Source: a virus. Taken from it: a DNA stretch of 64,000 bases. The notes under the pieces were generated by a model, which was not told the origin of the DNA, searched no databases, and was given only the letters and a program-made list of their open reading frames with translations. The translations under genes were made by a program, and so were the position numbers. Below, one piece after another: positions 8,043 to 17,189 of this stretch; position 1 is the stretch's first letter; every line of letters starts with the position of its first letter. The stretch covers positions 1 to 64,000 of IMG/VR virus record IMGVR_UViG_3300023174_000090, one strand, 5' to 3'.

Positions 8043-8048
8043 TATTTA
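8043..8048 (-). promoter_or_regulatory. Late promoter element TAAATA (for gp16)
   Basis: TAAATA on the minus strand, 8 bases upstream of the gp16 ATG at 8034. It lies back to back with the early-type promoter of the plus-strand gene at 8084. Confidence 0.5.
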
Positions 8049-8049
8049 C

Positions 8050-8077
8050 TTGTCAACGCATAGAAATATAGTATAGT
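8050..8077 (+). promoter_or_regulatory. Sigma70-like promoter for dUTPase-fold gene and gp44
   Basis: TTGTCA (8050-8055), a 16-base spacer and TATAGT (8072-8077). Only 6 bases separate the -10 from the ATG at 8084, so transcription would begin at or next to the start codon. This also supports ATG 8084 over the upstream in-frame TTG at 8078. Confidence 0.55.
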
Positions 8078-8083
8078 TTGAGA

Positions 8084-8482
8084 ATGTTTAAAAGCCCAAC
8101 AATAACATTCTCCAAAACTACCGACAGTGCTACATTGCCTGTACAATTAAATATAAGCGATCCGGGATATATTTTAAAATCAGCAACTTCCGGAATTATA
8201 ACAACAGGAGAATTCGTGGAAGTTGAGACTGGATTGCTTATCGAAGATATTATTAAAGGTGTTTGGGCAATGATTCTTCCATTGGAAGATATGGAAAACA
8301 AACACGGAATAACAATCAAAAATAAGGTAATTAATAATTCTTTTAGGGGGGAATTGAAGATTTCTCTTTACAATACTTCAAACAAAGGATATTTTATGGA
8401 GGAGGGGACATCAGTTGCTCAGATTGTATATTTTCCTCTAATGACAATTCAATCAGAATTTAAAAATGAATCACTACAATAA
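8084..8482 (+). CDS. dUTPase-fold protein, catalytic residues degenerate
   Basis: 132 residues from ATG 8084. The order of elements follows trimeric dUTPases: DPGYILKSA (26-34, motif 1), VETGLLIE (47-54), LPLEDMENKHGITI (66-78, motif 2), KVINNSFRGELKI (81-93, motif 3) and EEGTSVAQIVYF (106-117, motif 4). The usual motif 1 Asp (GYDL) is Ile here, the catalytic Asp of motif 3 (ID-x-x-YRGE) is Asn84, and motif 5 is absent. It therefore looks like a dUTPase fold without activity. It may be a dNTP sensor, a structural subunit or a regulator. It overlaps gp44 by 17 bases and is co-transcribed with it from an early promoter. Confidence 0.65.
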   Translation: MFKSPTITFSKTTDSATLPVQLNISDPGYILKSATSGIITTGEFVEVETGLLIEDIIKGVWAMILPLEDMENKHGITIKNKVINNSFRGELKISLYNTSNKGYFMEEGTSVAQIVYFPLMTIQSEFKNESLQ

Positions 8483-9407
8483 CCTTTGGGTAGAAAAATA
8501 TCGACCAAAAACTATCGATGAAATAGTTTTGGATGCAGAAACTAGGGAACATTTCGAAGAAATAAAAGAAGATGTCCCGCATCTATTGCTTTACGGTCCT
8601 CCGGGTACTGGCAAAAGCACTTTGGCTAAAATTCTGGTTAATGATGTTTTAAAGTGTCAATATTTGTATATTAATGCTTCTGATGAGAATGGTATCGATA
8701 CTATTAGAAATAAAGTTGTAAGTTTTGCACAAACACGATCAATTGATAGTAACAAGAAGGTTGTCATTCTAGAAGAAGCAGACGGGTTAACAGGCGATTC
8801 TCTTCGCATGTTAAGAAATGTAATGGAAGAGTATAGTTCTACAACAAGATTTCTTTTGACTGCAAATTATCTTAATAAGATTATCGAACCAATTCAGTCT
8901 CGTTGTACATTATTCAAAATTCAACCAACCCTTAAGGGATGTGCCGATAGGTGTATTGATATTCTAAAAAAAGAAAATATCGATCTTTCCCAAGAAGGAT
9001 TTAAAGAATCTTTTGTAAAATTCTTAAAAGAAAGATTTCCAGATTTTAGGAGAATATTGAATGATCTTCAAAGATTTTCTCTGTCTGGAACTTTGATATT
9101 CAATGATGTGAATATTTCAAATTCTTATGTTTCTAGTTTAATGGAAGACTTTCTAATCAATAGAAAATCTTCCACTGAAATTAGAAAAATGATAATTCAA
9201 AATGAGAAATCATTTGATAATGATTATCACAATCTAATGAAGAGCATGTTTGAATATGTTTATAACAATAAAAACATTTCAGAAAAACACAAAAAATCTA
9301 TAATGCTCGATATCGGAGAGCATATGTATAGAGACAATTTTGTCGTAGACCATGAAATCAACTTCTTCTGTTGTTTAATGGCTATTGAAAATACTATCTC
9401 TTCTTAG
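8466..9407 (+). CDS. 44: Sliding clamp loader large subunit gp44
   Basis: 313 residues (T4: 319). An AAA+ ATPase with Walker A GPPGTGKST (44-52), Walker B VVILEEADGL (E-E-A-D in place of D-E-A-D) and the sensor/arginine-finger motif PIQSRC. The N-terminal WVEKYRPKTIDEIV is the standard clamp-loader opening. With gp62 it loads the gp45 clamp onto primer-template junctions. It begins inside the dUTPase-fold gene, which implies translational coupling. It converges with the minus-strand gene at 9394, overlapping by 14 bases. Confidence 0.92.
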   Translation: MNHYNNLWVEKYRPKTIDEIVLDAETREHFEEIKEDVPHLLLYGPPGTGKSTLAKILVNDVLKCQYLYINASDENGIDTIRNKVVSFAQTRSIDSNKKVVILEEADGLTGDSLRMLRNVMEEYSSTTRFLLTANYLNKIIEPIQSRCTLFKIQPTLKGCADRCIDILKKENIDLSQEGFKESFVKFLKERFPDFRRILNDLQRFSLSGTLIFNDVNISNSYVSSLMEDFLINRKSSTEIRKMIIQNEKSFDNDYHNLMKSMFEYVYNNKNISEKHKKSIMLDIGEHMYRDNFVVDHEINFFCCLMAIENTISS

Positions 9408-9996
9408 ATTTTTTAGGACCAGTAAAATATCTCTTCTCAATAGCGGGAGACGCTGGTATTGAAGCGTGTTTACCAGTTAGTTTATTGTCAACTGGATTAT
9501 TCCCCAATCCTTTAAAAGCATTTTGATCAACTGGAGTCGGTTTGCCTTGAGTGTAATCGGGGTAATTCTCGTATTTATTAGGAACTCCTTGTACAGGAGG
9601 TAAGTTTACTCCGAAGTCTAAGACTTCAATTAAATTAAAATCCCCCGGAACTTGAAACTCATTCCACTCTGTAGGGGTCTGTAGCGTTCTAGGATCCGGT
9701 TTTAATGTTAATATAATGCTCATACCGCCAGACAGGTCATTTGCATCTTTTGCGCTGGCATTGGTGCTATTAGAGGCTATGTCGTGAATGAAAAAGAAAG
9801 AATCGGGGTTTTGCTCAATACATCCTCGTAGCCAGCCATCGAATGGTGTATTTTTTTGATAATGAGTTGTATAGAAATCTGACTTGAAAAATTCCGGTCT
9901 TAATCTAACGGGAGTGTTTGTTCGGAATCCTCCGTTAGAATGATGTGTAAATGCCTTTTCGCATAAGGTTTCGAATTTATTGAATTTTTTAATCAT
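9394..9996 (-). CDS. Conserved phage protein of unknown function
   Basis: 200 residues. The N-terminus KKFNKFETLCEKAFTHHSNG, then GFRTNTPVRLRPEFF, resembles a conserved T4-like phage family with the pattern F-E-x-L-x-E-x-x-x-x-R/H-x-x-x-GGF. I do not know its function. The rest is rich in Pro, Asn and Asp, with a polar tail ending KKSKKR. A late promoter element lies 10 bases upstream and is shared divergently with gp25, so it is probably a late or virion protein. Confidence 0.6.
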   Translation of the reverse strand: MIKKFNKFETLCEKAFTHHSNGGFRTNTPVRLRPEFFKSDFYTTHYQKNTPFDGWLRGCIEQNPDSFFFIHDIASNSTNASAKDANDLSGGMSIILTLKPDPRTLQTPTEWNEFQVPGDFNLIEVLDFGVNLPPVQGVPNKYENYPDYTQGKPTPVDQNAFKGLGNNPVDNKLTGKHASIPASPAIEKRYFTGPKKSKKR

Positions 9997-10006
9997 ATAT
10001 ATTGAA

Positions 10007-10021
10007 TATTTACCATAAATA
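10007..10021. promoter_or_regulatory. Back-to-back divergent late promoters
   Basis: Minus-strand TAAATA (10007-10012) serves the gene starting at 9996. Plus-strand TAAATA (10016-10021) serves gp25 at 10032. Each element is exactly 10 bases from its start codon and the two are 3 bases apart. Confidence 0.6.
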
Positions 10022-10031
10022 TTTACATTAC

Positions 10032-10538
10032 ATGGCTAATATTTATATAGATAATATTATAAAACCTAGAGAAGTAAATTCCAATAAAACACTTCCAGAG
10101 ACGGAAACAAAACCAAATCAATTTGTTTATACAGATCTTCATTTGGATCTTGTGTTTGAGAAAAATGTTGGAAATGGATTAAATGCTGTAGATGGAAATG
10201 ATATTGTGGCTGATTACGATTCAAATGCGATCAGAAATTCTTTATATAACATATTCACCACAAAACAAGGACAGAAATTATATAATCCCAACTTCGGATC
10301 TTCTTTGGATCAATTTTTATTTGAATCTATTACAGAATTTAAAGCTAAAGTATTGGGAGATAGAATATTAAAATCTATACAAGAATATGAACCAAGAGTT
10401 CGTGTAGAATCGATAGATGTTATGCCTATGTATGATGAAAATCAATATTATGTATTTTTTAAGTATAAAATATTAAATATTGGTAGATTGGAAAATTTTC
10501 AAATAAATTTTGAAGCAAATAATATAAACATTGTATGA
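10032..10538 (+). CDS. 25: Baseplate wedge protein gp25
   Basis: 168 residues from ATG 10032. An upstream in-frame TTG at 10002 would place the start inside the promoter and is rejected. The conserved core DSNAIRNSLYNIFTTKQGQK, then LYNPNFGSSLDQFLFE, is the gp25 family signature (gpW/gp25-like), including the R-N-S-L and GxxLYxPxFGS elements. gp25 sits in the wedge at the sheath-baseplate junction. The N-terminal 40 residues extend beyond T4 gp25 (132 residues). The stop overlaps the ATG of gp6 (ATGA). Confidence 0.88.
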   Translation: MANIYIDNIIKPREVNSNKTLPETETKPNQFVYTDLHLDLVFEKNVGNGLNAVDGNDIVADYDSNAIRNSLYNIFTTKQGQKLYNPNFGSSLDQFLFESITEFKAKVLGDRILKSIQEYEPRVRVESIDVMPMYDENQYYVFFKYKILNIGRLENFQINFEANNINIV

Positions 10539-12337
10539 GTGATATCGTTCCTTTTAATAAAAATTCTTATGTTGCGTTTGATGGATTGAGCATCAGAGAC
10601 ATTATAATAAACAGATTAAATCAATCTAAAATATTTACAGATCAAAATTATCAAGGATCTAATATGTCAGGTTTGATAGATATTGTAAGTTATACTTTTA
10701 ATACTTTATTGTATTATTTAAACAAAACATCTTCAGAGAGTATGTTTTCAGAATCACAGATTTATGAAAACATGAATAGAATTGTTAAATTAATAGACTA
10801 TAAACCGATAGGAAGATTGGGACAGAATGTTCCATTTGGATTAATTGGAACTGATCAACTTGCAATTGGAAATTATTTTATTCCGAGATATAGTTATGTA
10901 AACGTTGGTGGTACTCGATTTTCGTTAAGCAAGGACATTGGATTTTCCAAACTGGGATCAGCGCAATCTACTATATCTGACATAAACAATAACTATCTAT
11001 TATATCAAGGCGGTTTTCAAGAATACCCCCTTTATGTTGCTGCTGGAATAGACAATGAAGTCATTTATATTGCACTAGATGATACGATTAAAATAGATCA
11101 TTTTAATATATTTGTATATGTTAAACCAAAAAATGCTACAAAATGGCAAGAATGGCAAAATGTTCATGATACATTTTCTTATAAATCTTCTGATACAGTA
11201 TATACCACAAGATTTAATGAAAATTTACGATATGAAATACAGTTTGGAGATAATATAAATGGTAAAAAAGTAGAAGAGGGTGATCAAGTAGCTATCTACT
11301 ATTTACAAATAAATTCAGATGCTGCTGGACTTGCTCCTAATTCATTAAATGGATTAAAATTTGTATCATATAATACTAATAGATTTAATCAAATATTACA
11401 AGATACTGTTTTTAACATAGATGAAAAATTATCTATAAATCAATTATCAAATATATTACTTTATAATGATTATCCATCAAACTCATATTCCGATTATGAA
11501 AATGTCGATTCTATACGACAGAATGCTCCTAAGTTGTTTAAGTCACAAAATAGATTGATAACAATATCGGATTACGAATCTTTTATAGAATCTAATTTTT
11601 ATAATATAATTTCAGATGCTAATGTTGTTAGTAATGAAGATTATATGTCTGGTCACATAAAGTATTTGTTGGAAATTGGTTTAAACAATCCTCAAATTCA
11701 AAATCAAATTTTATTTAATCAAATTAAATTTGCCAATAGTTGTAATTTTAACAACATATATGTATATTCTGTTCCTAAAAATGAATTACAAGATTTCTTA
11801 TCTCCTCCTCAAAAAGAATTAATAAGAAATGGTTTAGAACCTTTAAAAACTATAACTTCTAATATAGTAATATCCGATCCGGTTTATATGTATTTAGATT
11901 TTTATGTAAAAGATGTTAATACTCCGATTTCAGTAAATGATATATCAAATTGTAAATTGCGATTAACAAAATCTAAAAATAGTAGACGCGCATCTTCTTC
12001 TATAATATCTGATGTTAAGTCTATACTTTTAAATAATTTTAACCACAAAACAAACAAATTAGGTCAAATTATAGATTTATATAAAATAACATCTGATATA
12101 TTGAATATTGACGGAATAGAAAGCATTCAAACATATAGAACAGATACTAAAAATTCCGTTAATGGATTATCGCTTTTAATATGGAATGAATTATATCCGG
12201 AGAATGATGCGAGCGTATACACTCAAAATGTTCAACTGAAATTTTTTCAATATCCAGTATTCAATCAAATTGAAAATATAATTTCAAGAATAGAAGTTGT
12301 TGATAACATCAATTCTACTAAATCAATAGATATATAA
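10535..12337 (+). CDS. 6: Baseplate wedge protein gp6
   Basis: 600 residues (T4: 660). The N-terminal region SIRDIIINRLNQSKIFTDQN, then YQGSNMSGLIDIVSYTFNTL, and the central NAPKLFKSQNRLITISDYES match the T4 gp6 / J-like baseplate family. This protein forms the inner ring of wedge dimers that clamps the hub. It is translationally coupled to gp25 by an ATGA overlap and is followed 1 base after its stop by the giant protein in the gp7 position. Confidence 0.85.
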   Translation: MSDIVPFNKNSYVAFDGLSIRDIIINRLNQSKIFTDQNYQGSNMSGLIDIVSYTFNTLLYYLNKTSSESMFSESQIYENMNRIVKLIDYKPIGRLGQNVPFGLIGTDQLAIGNYFIPRYSYVNVGGTRFSLSKDIGFSKLGSAQSTISDINNNYLLYQGGFQEYPLYVAAGIDNEVIYIALDDTIKIDHFNIFVYVKPKNATKWQEWQNVHDTFSYKSSDTVYTTRFNENLRYEIQFGDNINGKKVEEGDQVAIYYLQINSDAAGLAPNSLNGLKFVSYNTNRFNQILQDTVFNIDEKLSINQLSNILLYNDYPSNSYSDYENVDSIRQNAPKLFKSQNRLITISDYESFIESNFYNIISDANVVSNEDYMSGHIKYLLEIGLNNPQIQNQILFNQIKFANSCNFNNIYVYSVPKNELQDFLSPPQKELIRNGLEPLKTITSNIVISDPVYMYLDFYVKDVNTPISVNDISNCKLRLTKSKNSRRASSSIISDVKSILLNNFNHKTNKLGQIIDLYKITSDILNIDGIESIQTYRTDTKNSVNGLSLLIWNELYPENDASVYTQNVQLKFFQYPVFNQIENIISRIEVVDNINSTKSIDI

Positions 12338-12338
12338 A

Positions 12339-15300
12339 ATGGCGAAACCATACATAGCACCAAATCAAGTATTCAATTTAAATTTTGGAGAATATTTTTC
12401 TAATATTTTAAATTTCACGGGAACCTCACCGATAACATTTTCGGCTGTTGGGTTGCCGAGTGGTTTGGCCTTAAACACTTCTACTGGTGAATTGGTTGGA
12501 ACTCCTGTAGAGTCTGGTGTTGTATCTTCTTATATCATAGCAACAAATTCTGAAGGATCTTATGCTTCTGTTATAAAATTTAACATTAAAAAAATACCAG
12601 ATTCCAATGTATATTTTAATATTTCTCCTGTTGTTGGATATGCTAAAAATACAAAATATCAATTTACAACAAATGTGATCGAATCCTTATCTGCATATAG
12701 TGTTTTATGGGGGTTTGGAGACGGTTCTGTGTCTGATGAGATAAACCCCAAGCACACATACAATGTATCTGGTAATTATATAGTATCCTTAAATGCGTAC
12801 ACCAATACCGGAGTTGTTTTATTATCATCACAGTTAAGTGTTGGTCTATTATTAAACGAATCTGTATATTTTGATTATGTCCCCCCTCCTACCTTTGCTG
12901 GTCATTACAATAGATATCCATTCAAGTTAAATTTCACGTCTTCGGAGGAAGGTCCACATGTCATTGACTTAGCGGCACAGTATTCTAGATCATATCAATA
13001 TCAGTCTCCGAGAAATAAATGGTCTTTTCTCAGACCGGAGTGGAGATTTTTAGATTTAAATGGAAATCCAATTACAAGTATAATTCCAAATGAAACAAAA
13101 ATATATTGTAATGATTTAGGTAAATTAAATACAGATGGTTCTGGATTTGTCGCAGGAGTTACTGGAAGTGCCGAATTTTATTTTGTGGATGATATTCATA
13201 ATTTCGATTTAGCATTCGAGGGAGGTGCGTATACTACAGTAATAGCAACCCTACAAACAAGTGCGGTGCGCTCTTTTAACGATAGTTTTAATATTAGTGA
13301 TGACCTTCCTAGTTTTTCTAATAGTTTAGCAACTGTTTCTGTTCCATATATGGTTTTATTAAGACCACCGGATAATGTAAAAATAACAGAAAATGGAATT
13401 AGAGAATATATAAATCCTAGATGGAAAGAATCGATACAACCAATTGTAATAAATACTAATTTTGAAAACCCATTTCCAGAACCTTACTATTGGCAAGATT
13501 TTTCCAAAGAAATTAGCATTTATAATGAAAATAAGTCATTTTCGCATTCATTTCCACTAAGCGGTGACATGTCTTTAAATGTAGGTGTTTTAAATTTGAG
13601 TTCAACATTTACGCCGTCTGATGTGAAATTTTCTTGGCTAAATGAAGATGGATACAAATCCCCCGGATACTACAAGGGGTATTTTAAAACAAATCCTCCA
13701 TATTCATTCAAGACTCCTGTGACCTCAACTGTATCAGCACCGCTTCCAAATCTTTCGTCTCAGTATTTCAACCCAATAATTTGGGTGTCTAATCCAAATG
13801 CTGGAATGATGTGCAATTTTCAATATATAAATAACCCAGCACTGTCTGCGGCCATGAACACTCCTAACATGAACATAGCTGTCATAAAAAACTTTGAAAT
13901 GCCAGTAATAACTGAAGTAGATTTTCAAAAAGATCCGATGGCATTATCAGGATTTCATGGAATATATAGCATTGCTGCCACTACGTATCCAGCATATCAT
14001 GCATGGGCATTGGATTCTGAAATGAATAGTTTATATCGACTAACAACAAATGGAAATATATTGTGTTCCATAGATATAAATAAAATTATTTCGGATAATA
14101 ATTTAGGATTTTTAAGTGAAGATCAAACGTCTCCTGTTTCTATGGTTCTGGATAGTAAGCAAAATATATGGATAACATTGTATGATACAATATCTACAAT
14201 AAAATTAGATAGATTTGGAAATTTCTTATTTGCTACCACTCCTCTATCCAGTACTGGATATGTTTTTCCTCCTGCTCCAAATATAGATGGAAATTGGTAT
14301 GAGCAAAATACTTATTTTGATTCCGACAATTTTGCTGAATATGATTCTAATGCTTTAAATAATATAGATTTAAATTTTATAGAACCTACATGTGTCGATT
14401 CAGATTCGAATGATAATATATGGGTAACATATTCATATTTTGCTAGTGGATATATAGTAAAATATGATAAAGATGGAGCATTGTTAAATACAATTTCATA
14501 TCCCGTATGTTCTTGTCCACAACAAATTGTAGTGGATAATCAAGATAATGTTTGGATAGCACTTTCTAATAATCTCAATCCTTCTCACGAATGTATTTTA
14601 GAGAAAAGAAATTCAAATGGAGTTTTATTAAGTTCTGTAGGCGATATAAGAGGATTGAATTATTTAACATTAGATACACATCAAAATCCTTGGTTTACCT
14701 TCAGTTATAGTTGGATAGGTTCCGTTGATAATAATAACGGAACTGTATTTACTACAAATCTTTCCGGATCTAATTACACCTCAAACCCTCCCGATTGGTT
14801 TGATCCAGATAGTAATATAGATGAGACATGTTTGGAAGGAATTGGATGCGATTTAAGAGGTAGAATATATGTTGTGAATTCTCTTGAAAATCAAATTTAT
14901 ATATTAGATTCTTATACAAAAACGTTTTTGGACAAATTTTATGTAAACCCACAAGGATTTACATTTACAATAGACAATCAAGAGGGAGAAAACGGAATGA
15001 TTGCTTCTCTTTGGCAAAAGTCTCTTCAAGCGTCTGGAGATTGGACTGGATTGCGATGGATGAACAAATATGGAGTATCGGATCTTCCGTTTTTTACTAA
15101 TAATAGTTACGTTCATTCTATAAGCGGAACAACAAAACAATTACACTTTGCCGAACATGAAGATTATACTTCCTTTAAAATTAATGAAAATTTCGATTTG
15201 GCTGCAAATATGCAATCATATGCTTTCATACCATCTCTACGAGAGAGTACATTTCTATTTGAGGATTTCTTAGGCTCAATATACGGAAAATACCCATTTA

Positions 15301-15935
15301 ATAGAGATGATTTGGGAGTTTCTGTGTATGAAAAGATAGCAAATTTTGTTTCCAATCATTCTGATGTAGATTATTGTAATATAGATCAATTATATAACGT
15401 TATGAGTGAATTGGGGCTTGATGTTGATAAATTCGATTTAAATTATCCAGAAGAAATACAAAGATTAGTAAATCTTGCTAGTATAAATCAATCTAGATTA
15501 TTTGGAGCCAAATCTTTAAATGAAAATTATTTTACAAAAGTAAATAATCAAGATCAAACTAATAGGGGAGATTTGATAACTAGTTTTTGTTATACGGTAT
15601 CAGCTGGGCAAAAATTTGTGTTAAAAGACAAAACCATAAACAAATATGATTTGATTGAAACCTCGGAAATAAACGGATGTTCTGCATATTCCTTATCGGT
15701 TTTAGCTGAATTTTTAGGATTTAATTCATATGATTGGTCTTCTTACTATGAATTTTATGAATTTAATAATTCATATGACCTTAAACAATTAGAGGGTATA
15801 ATCGATTGGTCTAATCCGCAAACAACAATAAACGAAACATTATCAAGTTCTAAATATTGGTTTGGACCCGAAGGTCTTTTGGATTTAGAATTTTCGTATG
15901 AAATATATAAAGGATTAGGTTTTATTAACAAGTGA
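12339..15935 (+). CDS. Giant baseplate-associated protein with Ig, PKD and beta-propeller regions (gp7 position)
   Basis: 1198 residues. Residues about 20-80 form a putative Ig-like fold (TGTSPITFSAVGLPSGLALN, then TSTGELVGTP, the pattern seen in He_PIG-type domains). A PKD-like domain follows (WGFGDGSVSDEINPKHTYNV, then SGNYIVSL, about 125-155). A long stretch of beta-propeller-type repeats spans roughly 560-870 (DSKQNIWITLYD, DSNDNIWVTYSY, DNQDNVWIALSN, DLRGRIYVVNS). The C-terminal 250 residues are mixed and include FLFEDFLGSIYGKYPFNRDD. Position directly after gp25-gp6 corresponds to gp7 in T4 (1032 residues), but I see no clear gp7 homology. It is probably a peripheral baseplate protein that contacts fibres or cell-surface glycans. 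Confidence 0.6.
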   Translation: MAKPYIAPNQVFNLNFGEYFSNILNFTGTSPITFSAVGLPSGLALNTSTGELVGTPVESGVVSSYIIATNSEGSYASVIKFNIKKIPDSNVYFNISPVVGYAKNTKYQFTTNVIESLSAYSVLWGFGDGSVSDEINPKHTYNVSGNYIVSLNAYTNTGVVLLSSQLSVGLLLNESVYFDYVPPPTFAGHYNRYPFKLNFTSSEEGPHVIDLAAQYSRSYQYQSPRNKWSFLRPEWRFLDLNGNPITSIIPNETKIYCNDLGKLNTDGSGFVAGVTGSAEFYFVDDIHNFDLAFEGGAYTTVIATLQTSAVRSFNDSFNISDDLPSFSNSLATVSVPYMVLLRPPDNVKITENGIREYINPRWKESIQPIVINTNFENPFPEPYYWQDFSKEISIYNENKSFSHSFPLSGDMSLNVGVLNLSSTFTPSDVKFSWLNEDGYKSPGYYKGYFKTNPPYSFKTPVTSTVSAPLPNLSSQYFNPIIWVSNPNAGMMCNFQYINNPALSAAMNTPNMNIAVIKNFEMPVITEVDFQKDPMALSGFHGIYSIAATTYPAYHAWALDSEMNSLYRLTTNGNILCSIDINKIISDNNLGFLSEDQTSPVSMVLDSKQNIWITLYDTISTIKLDRFGNFLFATTPLSSTGYVFPPAPNIDGNWYEQNTYFDSDNFAEYDSNALNNIDLNFIEPTCVDSDSNDNIWVTYSYFASGYIVKYDKDGALLNTISYPVCSCPQQIVVDNQDNVWIALSNNLNPSHECILEKRNSNGVLLSSVGDIRGLNYLTLDTHQNPWFTFSYSWIGSVDNNNGTVFTTNLSGSNYTSNPPDWFDPDSNIDETCLEGIGCDLRGRIYVVNSLENQIYILDSYTKTFLDKFYVNPQGFTFTIDNQEGENGMIASLWQKSLQASGDWTGLRWMNKYGVSDLPFFTNNSYVHSISGTTKQLHFAEHEDYTSFKINENFDLAANMQSYAFIPSLRESTFLFEDFLGSIYGKYPFNRDDLGVSVYEKIANFVSNHSDVDYCNIDQLYNVMSELGLDVDKFDLNYPEEIQRLVNLASINQSRLFGAKSLNENYFTKVNNQDQTNRGDLITSFCYTVSAGQKFVLKDKTINKYDLIETSEINGCSAYSLSVLAEFLGFNSYDWSSYYEFYEFNNSYDLKQLEGIIDWSNPQTTINETLSSSKYWFGPEGLLDLEFSYEIYKGLGFINK

Positions 15936-16379
15936 TAATAAATAATTAGCGTTGTTAAATGTTGATAGTATCTCCTCTACTGTATTGTTTACTCCAGATC
16001 GATTTTCTGATATAAATGATTTAAATTCTGATGATGTCAATATGCCAGATAATTCTAAGTATACAGAATTATATATTTCAAATAAATTAGTAGAGCAGAA
16101 AATATCGGAGTCGGTTACTGATAAAAACCCATTTATATTAAATTTTGGAAATAAAGTATTTTCATTTATTTTAGAAATTCCTATAATTTCTTCTTGTAAA
16201 GAATCCGTTAAATCGTTTAATTTATCATACAATTTTCCAAAAATTCTATGAGAATTGTAATCATCTATATACCAGTGAATCATTTTTAATAAAGTTAATG
16301 TTTTCATTAAAATTAATCCAAATTCTTTAGAATTATCAAAAGAATTTTCAACTTTTTGTGTTATTATTTGTATTTCCAT
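15915..16379 (-). CDS. Small conserved phage protein, DUF5856/ferritin-like helical type
   Basis: 154 residues, mostly helical. The segment LMKTLTLLKMIHWYIDDYNS, then HRIFGKLYDKLNDLTDSLQEE, resembles the H-x-x-x-x-x-Y-x-x-H-x-x-x-GKLYDxLNDLxDxxxE pattern of a phage helical-bundle family (DUF5856-like). Function is unknown. It converges with and overlaps the giant baseplate gene by 21 bases. Its start lies 32 bases inside the upstream gene region, so it is part of the minus-strand operon that begins at 23873 or earlier. Confidence 0.5.
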   Translation of the reverse strand: MEIQIITQKVENSFDNSKEFGLILMKTLTLLKMIHWYIDDYNSHRIFGKLYDKLNDLTDSLQEEIIGISKINENTLFPKFNINGFLSVTDSDIFCSTNLFEIYNSVYLELSGILTSSEFKSFISENRSGVNNTVEEILSTFNNANYLLSLVNKT

Positions 16380-16791
16380 TTTTATATATCTCCGTTTTTA
16401 TTAAAAAATCACCTATTATTGTTTCGCTCGAACTCATCAAAATATAATTCGGGGTGTGATACTCTTCTTGCTCAGGGTCTTCTTCTTTTATATCTATTTT
16501 AGAAGAAGATAATCCCTTTCCATCTCTCGTTAAGGTAACTTCATGACCGAGTTCTTCTAATTCTAATTTTAAAGATAGAATATAATCTTCTTCTGATTTG
16601 AAAAATAATTTCCACAGTGGAAGTGGAAATATAATATTTAAAGCATCTCTTCTTTGTGTACATTTATTGCAGGGTGTTTTAGATTTGATTATTAGATATG
16701 TTATCCATCCTAATAATTTAGAATGTAAAATACATGCAATTAAATCTCCTAATCCCCTTGTGTATTTTATTTTTAAGTATGGATCTTTCAT
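16348..16791 (-). CDS. Unknown protein with CxxC-x2-RR motif
   Basis: 147 residues. The N-terminal half has KIKYTRGLGDLIACILHSKL followed by a CNKCTQRRDALNIIFPL element (Cys41, Cys44). This C-x-x-C-x-x-R-R-x-x-L-N pattern recurs in small phage proteins and may bind one metal ion. The C-terminal half is acidic and not recognisable. It overlaps the next minus-strand gene (15915-16379) by 32 bases and the preceding one by 4 bases, so the cluster is tightly coupled. Confidence 0.5.
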   Translation of the reverse strand: MKDPYLKIKYTRGLGDLIACILHSKLLGWITYLIIKSKTPCNKCTQRRDALNIIFPLPLWKLFFKSEEDYILSLKLELEELGHEVTLTRDGKGLSSSKIDIKEEDPEQEEYHTPNYILMSSSETIIGDFLIKTEIYKNGNTNNNTKS

Positions 16792-17189
16792 TTTAAATTT
16801 TTATGATATGCTTTATAGTAATTAATCCTATTTTTAGTTTTTTCTATAGCATTTAATATAGATTGTGACATGTCTACAAAATCATCATCTGCTAAAGAAT
16901 CGTTATTTTCTAATATTTTGTTTATTTGTTGTATTATGTTTAATATCTGTATATCTATAGGGTATTTTGCTTGTATGTAATTTTTTAAATCATTTTCCAA
17001 TTCTATTTCTTTTTCTGGATATCCAACATTAAATCTTATCATACCTCCAGTATCATAACTTCCTTCCCATTTCCAAAGAGACAAATCTGATTTGTCTGGA
17101 GGTGTTTCTATGGTTAATATTTGATTAGATGGAGGTATATCTTCACTATAACCTATAAATTCTTTATCTTTATTAAATAATACAAACAT
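16788..17189 (-). CDS. Unknown small protein downstream of glycine-rich adhesin (possible fibre chaperone)
   Basis: 133 residues. It begins MFVLFNKDKEFIGYSEDIPP and has DLSLWKWEGSYDTGGMIRFN. The second half is a charged helical region (LKNYIQAKYPIDIQILNIIQ...). Small proteins with this layout often follow phage fibre genes and help fold or attach them, so a chaperone role is possible but unproven. It starts 1 base inside the stop of the glycine-rich protein gene (TAATG overlap). Confidence 0.45.
   Translation of the reverse strand: MFVLFNKDKEFIGYSEDIPPSNQILTIETPPDKSDLSLWKWEGSYDTGGMIRFNVGYPEKEIELENDLKNYIQAKYPIDIQILNIIQQINKILENNDSLADDDFVDMSQSILNAIEKTKNRINYYKAYHKNLK

Noticed and set aside
10002-10031. 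Upstream TTG start for gp25
   Set aside because: It would place the coding start upstream of the late promoter element; ATG 10032 fits the TAAATA spacing shared with other late genes.
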